From: Desulfobacterales bacterium | GTDB taxonomy: Bacteria > Desulfobacterota > Desulfobulbia > Desulfobulbales > BM004 | Direction of reading: 5' to 3' | Assembly: GCA_030621655.1 (NCBI GenBank) | Contig: JAUXHH010000146.1 | Coordinates: forward strand, 1 to 5,044 | DNA: 5,044 bases | Notes under the pieces: generated by a model | Database searches by the model: none | The model's input: the letters and a program-made list of their open reading frames with translations, nothing else | Told to the model about the DNA's origin: nothing | Shown: positions 1 to 4,565 of the stretch, one piece after another | Layout: each line of letters starts with the position of its first letter | Position numbering within the stretch: position 1 is the stretch's first letter | Made by a program: the position numbers and the translations under genes

Positions 1-231
1 ACCTATACCCATCGCATTTTTTCACGCCATAATGTCATAGCTGAAGAAGAAGGTTATTATGAGATCCAGGAATATTTTACGCTCTCCCTGCCGCAAGAAG
101 TGGAACTGTTTAATGAATACCACGCCCTCATTGTTAAGCTCGGTAAGGAGTTTTGCAAAAAGAGCAAACCATTATGCAGTCAATGTCCGCTAAATGAGTT
201 TAATGGGTTCATATATTCCGAGGACACCTGA
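1..231 (+). CDS. Endonuclease III-like HhH-GPD DNA glycosylase, C-terminal part (5' end outside window)
   Basis: Frame 1 is open from the window edge to a TGA at 229-231 and gives the last 76 residues of a protein. It begins TYTHRIFSRH, which matches the stretch just after the catalytic Asp of the endonuclease III superfamily (VDxxxxR), so that Asp should lie just before the window. Next comes LFNEYHALIVKLGKEFC, typical of endonuclease III-related proteins, and then the C-terminal Fe-S loop. The family motif is C-x6-C-x2-C-x5-C. Here the first three cysteines are present (C52, C59, C62 of the visible part) but the fourth position is Asn (N68). The protein ends nine residues later, which argues against MutY because MutY has a long C-terminal domain. 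The likely role is base-excision repair by removal of damaged bases. The substrate cannot be inferred, because the family includes both thymine-glycol glycosylases and alkyl-adenine glycosylases such as MagIII. The family call is firm; the subfamily is not. Confidence 0.85.
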   Translation, partial: TYTHRIFSRHNVIAEEEGYYEIQEYFTLSLPQEVELFNEYHALIVKLGKEFCKKSKPLCSQCPLNEFNGFIYSEDT

Positions 232-260
232 ATATTTTAGAGGCTGTCAGATATTGAAAA

Positions 261-452
261 TTAATGAGGACACCCTCTTGATCTTTCCTTCTGTTCCAAC
301 CTTATTTTTCCAACATAGTCCATCAGTTCTTCTTCGGAAATAATCTGCTTGGCGATAAGGATGTCGATTAGGGCCAGGTTGACAATGATTTCTGTACTTA
401 ACATATCTTCTACCGTGATATCTGTTTTTTGAAGATTCATACGTATAGCCAT
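261..452 (-). CDS. Small acidic helical protein of unknown function, 63 aa
   Basis: I do not recognise this protein. The reading frame runs from ATG at 452-450 to TAA at 263-261. It looks real because the start is preceded by AGAGAGG at a 7-nt spacing and because the composition is protein-like. The middle reads as two amphipathic helices: residues ~14-35 (EDMLSTEIIVNLALIDILIA) and ~38-55, which contains the acidic turn ISEEELMDYVGKI. There are no cysteine pairs and no signal peptide or membrane segment. A helix followed by an 'ISEEEL' turn is common in small uncharacterised bacterial proteins, but that is no guide to function. The gene converges on the glycosylase gene, with 29 bp between the stop codons and no strong terminator in the gap. 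An alternative start at Met5 (440-438) is less well placed relative to the Shine-Dalgarno sequence. Confidence 0.65.
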   Translation of the reverse strand: MAIRMNLQKTDITVEDMLSTEIIVNLALIDILIAKQIISEEELMDYVGKIRLEQKERSRGCPH

Positions 453-459
453 TTGAAAA

Positions 460-466
460 CCTCTCT
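460..466 (-). promoter_or_regulatory. Shine-Dalgarno sequence of the 63-aa gene
   Basis: On the minus strand this reads AGAGAGG, 7 nt before the ATG at 452. It is the only clear Shine-Dalgarno sequence in front of any start in this window, and it decides in favour of Met1 over Met5. Confidence 0.6.
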
Positions 467-691
467 ACCGGTCTGGTATTAATTGATATGCCATGACTAA
501 AGTAGTCCTGGCTCCTGCCTTCAATTTCCTCCAATGATGTTCTGGCAAATTTATATTTATGAGCCGTAATAAAACCGACATTGCTATGCTGTCTTGAGAG
601 TAGATTGCAAGGAGGATACCAATTCTGGAAAAAATTTGATAACTTACTGTTTTGTTGAAGGGAAAAATTAAAATTATGGAAATTGCCGCTC

Positions 692-765
692 TATTTAATT
701 TCTATTTATGTATGATATTCAATACAATTTGTAAAAATATTTACACCTGTGATATTTAATTTCTA
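692..765. repeat. 13-bp direct repeat, TATTTAATTTCTA, two copies (692-704 and 753-765)
   Basis: Both copies are identical and start 61 bp apart. The right copy covers the last codons and the stop of the 67-aa minus-strand gene, and the left copy lies downstream of that gene. The repeat is AT-rich, so part of the match may be composition, but the full 13-mer is exact. It may mark a small duplication or slippage event at the 3' end of the gene. Confidence 0.5.
730..745. other. AT-rich palindrome TGTAAA-aata-TTTACA
   Basis: Six-base arms around a 4-nt centre lie 10 nt beyond the stop of the 67-aa gene. On the minus-strand transcript this could form a weak hairpin, but no U-tract follows, so it is a poor terminator. 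The TGTAAA/TTTACA symmetry would also fit an operator for a dimeric repressor, although no gene start is close by. Its role is unknown. Confidence 0.3.
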
Positions 766-959
766 GAGGTCAACCTTTTGAATGTATTTTCACAACATAC
801 CAATTCTGCACCATCAGCATGTTTATACTTATGATCAGCTTCTATTCTTAATACATATTTTTTTGTAGAATCAGGATAAGATCCTATCCCCACAATCTCC
901 CAATATCCTTTCAGCCCTTCTAGGATTACTTTATCCCCCAAATTATATTTCATGTCCAT
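756..959 (-). CDS. Small beta-rich protein of unknown function, 67 aa
   Basis: I do not recognise a named family. The frame runs from ATG at 959-957 to TAA at 758-756. The protein opens with KYNLGDKVILEGLKGYWEIVGIG (residues 4-26, split here as KYNLGDKVILEG and LKGYWEIVGIG). The GDKV...G..G.WEI pattern is typical of small SH3-like or KOW-type beta barrels that begin with 'xGDxVxL'. A second beta-rich half follows (KKYVLRIEAD, residues 33-42). Adjacent cysteines at 55-56 could bind a metal or form a disulfide, but no second pair exists to complete a zinc site. There is no signal peptide or membrane segment. It lies 60 nt downstream of trmJ on the same strand, so co-transcription is possible. 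No Shine-Dalgarno sequence precedes the ATG, and Met3 at 953 is an alternative start. Confidence that it is a gene comes from its protein-like composition and clear beta-strand pattern. Confidence 0.65.
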   Translation of the reverse strand: MDMKYNLGDKVILEGLKGYWEIVGIGSYPDSTKKYVLRIEADHKYKHADGAELVCCENTFKRLTSRN

Positions 960-966
960 AGTCTAA

Positions 967-972
967 ATTATA
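967..972 (-). promoter_or_regulatory. Candidate -10 hexamer (TATAAT) close to the 67-aa gene start
   Basis: The minus strand has a perfect TATAAT ending 7 nt before the ATG at 959. No acceptable -35 lies 16-18 nt further upstream. If used, transcription would start at or next to the ATG, giving a leaderless mRNA, which would fit the missing Shine-Dalgarno sequence. The region is AT-rich, so a chance match is quite possible. Confidence 0.25.
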
Positions 973-1019
973 ACTTTTAATCTTGGTGAAAGGTACAGCT
1001 TTATTAAAAAGCAAATTTT

Positions 1020-1778
1020 TCACTTATTTTTTTTTGGGTGTTCATTATACCAGAGGAATGAGCGGCAGAAGCCGCGGATGATCCGTGCCTCTTTGGCTCG
1101 CAGGCCCACCCTTCCCAAAAAATGCCGGATGTTTCGTATCCAGTACGAGCTATCATTTGTCCTTAAAAAACCTATTTTGTTAAGGAGTTCTTCCACATGC
1201 TCATACATGCCCTCCAGTTCATATGAGCTGGCCAGCGTGGGGCTGGATTGGATGATCCTGCCGGAATGCATTACACCCCAGTAAAGTTCATAACATAAAA
1301 TTGCGACTGCCTGTGCCAGGTTCAGGGATGAGAAATCTGCGGTCGGTATGTTAACTGTGGTCTGGCAATATTTGAGATCATCGTTGGTGAGTCCTCTGTG
1401 CTCAGGACCAAAGAGCAGGGCAACCTGATTATTTTCAAGCAGGGGCAGGATGGATTCAGAAATGTAGCGCGGACTGTTTTCAATCCGTCTTTTCCTGCCT
1501 TCTCTGGCAGAGGTCCCCACAACATGGGAAAATGGCGCCAGCGCATCTTCAAGACTGTTGAAGCGCTCAAGCTGTTTGATAAGATGCGCAGCTTTATGGG
1601 TGGCCATTTTCAGCATCTTCTCCTGGTCAGGGGCTTCATCGCGGACAATGATCAACCGGGAAATTCCCATGTTCATGGCACAACGTGCCGCAGCTCCGAT
1701 ATTTTCAGGATATTTGGGTTCCATCAGGACAATTGCGATATTGTCCAGCAGACTCTGTTTTTTTTGTGATTCAGTCAT
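1020..1778 (-). CDS. trmJ: tRNA (cytidine/uridine-2'-O-)-methyltransferase TrmJ (SPOUT/TrmH superfamily)
   Basis: This 252-residue protein matches the usual TrmJ length of about 245-260. All SPOUT motifs are present. Motif 1 is at residues 20-38 (EPKYPENIGAAARCAMNMG, with Asn26 and Arg32). Motif 2 is at 121-130 (LLFGPEHRGL, part of the S-adenosylmethionine knot). Motif 3 is at 144-165 (IPT, then SLNLAQAVAILCYEL). The C-terminal region, LLNKIGFL (198-205) and then RNIRHFLGRVGLRAKEARIIRG, is the extension seen in TrmJ rather than in TrmL or TrmH. TrmJ uses S-adenosylmethionine to 2'-O-methylate the nucleotide at position 32 in the tRNA anticodon loop, in the cytoplasm. No Shine-Dalgarno sequence precedes the ATG at 1778, and no better start exists. 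The gene follows rnr on the same strand after a repeat-filled 244-bp gap. It contains an A8 run at codons 5-7 and an A9 run in the last codons. Another SpoU-family methyltransferase is possible but less likely. Confidence 0.88.
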   Translation of the reverse strand: MTESQKKQSLLDNIAIVLMEPKYPENIGAAARCAMNMGISRLIIVRDEAPDQEKMLKMATHKAAHLIKQLERFNSLEDALAPFSHVVGTSAREGRKRRIENSPRYISESILPLLENNQVALLFGPEHRGLTNDDLKYCQTTVNIPTADFSSLNLAQAVAILCYELYWGVMHSGRIIQSSPTLASSYELEGMYEHVEELLNKIGFLRTNDSSYWIRNIRHFLGRVGLRAKEARIIRGFCRSFLWYNEHPKKNK

Positions 1779-1824
1779 GTTTTAAAATGTTAATTTGTAA
1801 GTGCCTAAAGTTTTTTTTAAAAAA

Positions 1825-1856
1825 GGTTTCGAGGTTTCAAGGGGTCAAGGTTTCAA
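1825..1856. repeat. Tandem octamer repeat, four units of GGTTTCAA type
   Basis: Read in steps of eight, the plus strand gives GGTTTCGA, GGTTTCAA, GGGGTCAA and GGTTTCAA. Two units are identical and the others differ by one or two bases. The block lies in the rnr-trmJ gap, and its reverse complement recurs at 1967-1982 and 2050-2081. Confidence 0.75.
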
Positions 1857-1920
1857 GTCAAAAAAGAAATAACTTAGGGCAAAAAAAGTTTCAAAGCGAT
1901 TGTCAATTATCTGTATTTAT

Positions 1921-1956
1921 TCCGTGTCTTTTTTGTATTTCGTGCTTTTCGGGTTC
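1921..1956 (+). repeat. Degenerate period-9 repeat (TTCGTGTAT-like)
   Basis: In steps of nine the plus strand reads TCCGTGTCT, TTTTTGTAT, TTCGTGCTT and TTCGGGTTC, resembling a TTCGTGTAT unit. The units are worn, so this is less certain than the octamer blocks. It sits inside the spacer of the 19-bp inverted repeat. Confidence 0.45.
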
Positions 1957-1966
1957 TTATGTACCC

Positions 1967-1982
1967 TTGACCCCTTGAAACC
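1967..1982. repeat. Two octamer units in the opposite orientation
   Basis: The plus strand reads TTGACCCC then TTGAAACC, the reverse complement of the 1825-1856 units. The second unit continues into GAAACCTGTTTC (1977-1988), a near-palindrome that recurs at 2076-2088 with one extra T. Confidence 0.65.
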
Positions 1983-2022
1983 TGTTTCTATATACCTGCT
2001 GCCTGCCAGGTGTCTTGATCTT

Positions 2023-4329
2023 TTATCCTTTTCTTTTGTCTTTATACCCTTGACCCTTTGAACCCTCGGCTCCTTGAAACCTGTTTTCTCCTTCCAAGAC
2101 AAAATTAATTCTGCGCTGGCGAATCTCAACACTTTCAACCCGCACCCGCACAAGGTCGCCAACCTGAAAAATTTTAGCTGTACGCGAGCCGATGAGCCGG
2201 TAGCTTTTTTCGTCAAACTGATAATGATCCCCTTTGAGATTTGCTATTTCAATGGCGCCGCTGACAAAATGATCCAGAAGCTCGATAAAGAGTCCAAATG
2301 CAGTGACTCCGGAAATGATTCCATCAAATGACTCACCGATTCTTTCCGCCATGAACCGGACTTTCAAACGGTCGGTCATTTCTCGGTCCGCAAGCACAGC
2401 AACCCTTTCCCTGCCGGAGAGGAACCCACCTGCCTGCTGCAGATCAATGGCTGGGGAGGTGCTGGAACTTTTCTTTTTTGTCAGCAGGTTTGCCAGAGTG
2501 CGGTGCACAATCAGGTCCGGGTAACGTCTGATCGGCGAAGTGAAATGGGTGTAATAGGTGGCAGCTAAGCCGAAATGCCCGACATTTTCATGGGAATAAC
2601 GGGCGCGCTGCATTGTGCGCAGGAGAATATTATTGACAATGTACTCTTTGGGGGTGGAGGCGACCATGGAGAGTATTTTGCCGAACCATTTGGGGGAGCC
2701 GCTGTTATCCGGCAGATGCAGCCCCAAGGTGCGGGCAAATGCAGTAAACTCCATAACTTTGACATCATCAGGTGATTCATGGACCCTGTACAGTGTTGGA
2801 GAATTTTGGGTTTCCAGTGTTTCTGCAACAGCCTCGTTTGCTGCCAGCATGAATTCTTCAATCAGTTTATGGGCCATATTGCGCTCGGCCCTGATTATAT
2901 CAGAAACCTGTTCGTCAGCATCAATAAGCACCTCAGCTTCGGGAATGGAGAAACCAATACTGCCGCGTATAAGCCTTTTCTTTTCCAGGACTTTGGCCAG
3001 TTCACCCATATCTTTCAGCTGAGCATGAATGTCCGAGTACTCATTGATAAGTTTGCTGTCCCTGTCAACCAGAATCTGTTTGACAATAGTATAGGTCAAC
3101 CGGTGATGACTGGTAATGATGCTTCGAGTGAATTTTTTTGTCAGCCTTTTGCCTTTTGGGTCAAATTCCATTATTGCGGTGAAAGCCGGTCGGGCTTCAT
3201 TGGGCACCAGACTGCAAAGGTTGTTTGAAAGACGTTCAGGCAGCATGGGGACAACCCGGTTGGGGAAATAAACACTGGTGCCGCGTTCGTAAGCTTCTTT
3301 GTCCAGGGCGGAACCGGGTTTGACGTAGTAGCTTACATCGGCGATTGAGACATAGAGGAGCCACCCTTTTGCAGTCTTTTCCACAGCAACGGCATCATCA
3401 AAATCCCGTGCTGTTTCACCGTCAATTGTTACATGCGGGATGTTGCGCAAGTCGAGCCGTTCTTTTTCTTCAGGCATGGTATCAGGATACCTGTCTGCTT
3501 CCTGCAGCGCCCTGTCTGAAAATTTATGGGGCAGTTTGTGTTTGCGAATGACTATTTCAGTCTGAACCCTGATATCCTCAGGATTGCCCAAGACTTCAAC
3601 TATACGTCCTTCAGGGTTGCGTTTGCCGCTTTTAAAATCAGTAACTTCTACGACCACTGCGTCTCCGTTTCTGGCACCGCAGGAGTTTTTTCTGTGGACC
3701 AGAATGTTGAAGAGAAAGCGCTCGTCTTCCGGGATCACCAGGCTCGTCTGTCTCCCTGCCTCATAGATGCCGACAAGGAAGGTGGCAGCCCGCTGGATTA
3801 CCTTGATCACCTTTGCTTCCGGTCGGCGCTTTTTAGAAAAGAGCCTGAAGAGGGCCCGGTCGCCGTGATGTGCACTGCCCAGATTATCAGGCGCAATGAA
3901 GGGATCCTGCCGCAACTTTTTATCAGCCTTTTGCAGGGCATTCGGCCTGTCGCCGATAATGGCAAATCCAAATCCTCTGGGATGGACCTCAACAGATCCT
4001 TCAACAAGATTTGCGTCTTTCATCAGTCCATAAATCCTGCCCGCACGTTTATTGCCGGAGCAGGAAATAATGTCATGTTGGCAAAGATCTGAGAGTAAGC
4101 TGGACAGCATTTTTCTGTCTGAACGGGTTAGAGAAAGAGCGTCCATGATGTTTACCATGGTCTGCGACTCTTTTTCCTTATAAAGGATGGCGAGTACTTC
4201 CTGTTCAAGGTCAGTAAGCCTATTATGCTCTTGCGTTTTCCCGGGCCCGGCCAAGCGGCGGAATTTTTTTCCTGGATATCTGGTCTTGCCGTACCTGTCC
4301 TGCCGGAAGCCTTTTTTTCTTCTTCTCAT
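2023..4329 (-). CDS. rnr: Ribonuclease R (RNase II/RNB family 3'-5' exoribonuclease)
   Basis: This 768-residue protein has the full RNase R architecture. A basic N-terminal stretch (1-35) is followed by a winged-helix region (~38-102), two cold-shock RNA-binding domains (from ~109, VEGSVEVHPRGFGFAII, and ~180-250), the RNB catalytic domain (~296-615) and an S1 domain (~665-745). The metal-binding aspartates are visible in TIDGETARDFDD as D303, D309, D311 and D312. The RNase II signature HFGLAATYY...HFTSPIRRYPDLIVHR spans 585-610. The enzyme hydrolyses RNA processively from the 3' end, including structured RNA, in mRNA decay and rRNA/tRNA quality control. The winged helix and length favour RNase R over RNase II. 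The ATG at 4329 lacks a Shine-Dalgarno sequence, but no better start is seen. The short tail after the S1 domain (748-768, GENRFQGAEGSKGQ then GYKDKRKG) is partly encoded by the octamer repeat. The gene is divergent from the RelA/SpoT gene and lies upstream of trmJ. Confidence 0.95.
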   Translation of the reverse strand: MRRRKKGFRQDRYGKTRYPGKKFRRLAGPGKTQEHNRLTDLEQEVLAILYKEKESQTMVNIMDALSLTRSDRKMLSSLLSDLCQHDIISCSGNKRAGRIYGLMKDANLVEGSVEVHPRGFGFAIIGDRPNALQKADKKLRQDPFIAPDNLGSAHHGDRALFRLFSKKRRPEAKVIKVIQRAATFLVGIYEAGRQTSLVIPEDERFLFNILVHRKNSCGARNGDAVVVEVTDFKSGKRNPEGRIVEVLGNPEDIRVQTEIVIRKHKLPHKFSDRALQEADRYPDTMPEEKERLDLRNIPHVTIDGETARDFDDAVAVEKTAKGWLLYVSIADVSYYVKPGSALDKEAYERGTSVYFPNRVVPMLPERLSNNLCSLVPNEARPAFTAIMEFDPKGKRLTKKFTRSIITSHHRLTYTIVKQILVDRDSKLINEYSDIHAQLKDMGELAKVLEKKRLIRGSIGFSIPEAEVLIDADEQVSDIIRAERNMAHKLIEEFMLAANEAVAETLETQNSPTLYRVHESPDDVKVMEFTAFARTLGLHLPDNSGSPKWFGKILSMVASTPKEYIVNNILLRTMQRARYSHENVGHFGLAATYYTHFTSPIRRYPDLIVHRTLANLLTKKKSSSTSPAIDLQQAGGFLSGRERVAVLADREMTDRLKVRFMAERIGESFDGIISGVTAFGLFIELLDHFVSGAIEIANLKGDHYQFDEKSYRLIGSRTAKIFQVGDLVRVRVESVEIRQRRINFVLEGENRFQGAEGSKGQGYKDKRKG
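2050..2081. repeat. Four octamer units inside the 3' end of rnr
   Basis: In steps of eight the plus strand reads TTGACCCT, TTGAACCC, TCGGCTCC and TTGAAACC. The third unit is degenerate. The block falls within the coding sequence and encodes about residues 750-760 of ribonuclease R. A 15-base segment, CCTTGAAACCTGTTT, is shared exactly between 1973-1987 and 2072-2086. Confidence 0.65.
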
Positions 4330-4565
4330 AATTAAATTGTATTAGAGTCTCTACGGCGGCCTTGTTGATCTAATCTGCCAGTTGATTTTTCAAGTGAGGT
4401 TATACTTAGTTTTTTTTTGAAAGGCTGGACGTATAGCAGTTATAAAAATATCATTTTCCTGAAAAAGACTTGTATGGTTGATAACTCAGTGTTATTTAAT
4501 AAATTTTTAGAAAAATCTATCATACTCTATATCACAATAAATAGCAGTAACCACTCTCCGTTTGT
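4330..4565. other. Divergent intergenic region between rnr and the RelA/SpoT-type gene
   Basis: This 236-bp AT-rich region must carry the start signals for both flanking genes, but I see no convincing -35/-10 pair. Candidates are TACAAT on the minus strand at 4336-4341, ending 6 nt before the rnr ATG, and TATACT on the plus strand at 4401-4406, with TTGATT only 13 nt upstream. A small dyad, ATAAC-tcagt-GTTAT, lies at 4481-4495, and an AT palindrome (ATTTTT-ag-AAAAAT) at 4503-4516. Either could be an operator, but the symmetry is short. There is no Shine-Dalgarno sequence for the plus-strand gene. Confidence 0.4.

Larger units (their letters stand above)
453..755. other. AT-rich intergenic stretch without a convincing gene
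   Basis: Apart from the Shine-Dalgarno sequence at its left edge, no gene is supported here. Two minus-strand frames stay open from about 688 to about 470, but neither has a usable ATG with a ribosome binding site, and neither resembles a known family. The stretch contains short matches to the neighbouring 67-aa gene: ATACCAATTCTG at 616-627 (also 797-808), TATTTAATTTCTA at 692-704 (also 753-765), and a 13/15 match between 550-564 and 822-836. It also holds an AT-rich palindrome at 730-745. The promoter of the 63-aa gene probably lies here, but I see no good -35/-10 pair. Confidence 0.5.
1832..1983. repeat. Perfect 19-bp inverted repeat with a 114-bp spacer
   Basis: The left arm at 1832-1850 reads AGGTTTCAAGGGGTCAAGG, and the right arm at 1965-1983 is its exact reverse complement. 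Both arms consist of the octamer units. On a read-through rnr-trmJ transcript the arms could pair into a long-range hairpin. Neither arm is followed by a clean U-tract, so this is not a standard intrinsic terminator. Confidence 0.8.
1779..2022. other. rnr-trmJ intergenic region, filled with degenerate tandem repeats
   Basis: This 244-bp gap holds no gene. It contains two period-8 repeat blocks on opposite strands, a period-9 block and a perfect 19-bp inverted repeat, each listed separately. Short open frames cross it, such as a minus-strand frame over 1917-2216, but their translations are repeat-derived (GFKGSRV-like and STKYKKDTE-like) and are not credible proteins. Any promoter for trmJ would lie at the 1780-1830 end. 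A TAACAT hexamer at 1787-1792 (minus strand) is the nearest -10-like sequence. Confidence 0.7.

Noticed and set aside
247..534. Longer minus-strand frame from a TTG at 534, overlapping the 63-aa gene
   Set aside because: Its second half is a frame-shifted shadow of the 63-aa gene, it has no ATG or Shine-Dalgarno sequence, and the overlapping frame has both.
453..700. A minus-strand protein in the open frames of the AT-rich stretch
   Set aside because: Two frames are open for about 75 codons but lack a start with a ribosome binding site, and neither translation looks like a known family.
998..1012. GCTTT-attaa-AAAGC hairpin after trmJ as a terminator
   Set aside because: The stem is only five AT-rich pairs. 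On the minus-strand transcript the U-rich stretch does not follow the stem; the plus-strand side has the U-run but no gene to terminate.
1832..1983. Miniature transposable element (MITE) bounded by the 19-bp arms
   Set aside because: No target-site duplication flanks the arms, and the arms themselves are built of octamer units, so tandem-repeat inversion is a simpler explanation.
1994..2011. ACCTG-N8-CAGGT hairpin just after rnr as an intrinsic terminator
   Set aside because: The stem is five pairs and is followed on the minus strand by AUAUAG rather than a U-tract.
1825..2081. CRISPR array
   Set aside because: The repeats are 8-9 bp and contiguous, without unique spacers of regular length.
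1917..2216. 99-aa minus-strand frame across the repeat region
   Set aside because: It is a shadow of the rnr 3' end fused to repeat-derived residues. Period-8 repeats give low-complexity peptides in every frame.
3526..4092. 188-aa plus-strand frame opposite rnr
   Set aside because: It lies entirely antisense to the cold-shock and winged-helix regions of a full-length, clearly coding ribonuclease R and resembles no family.
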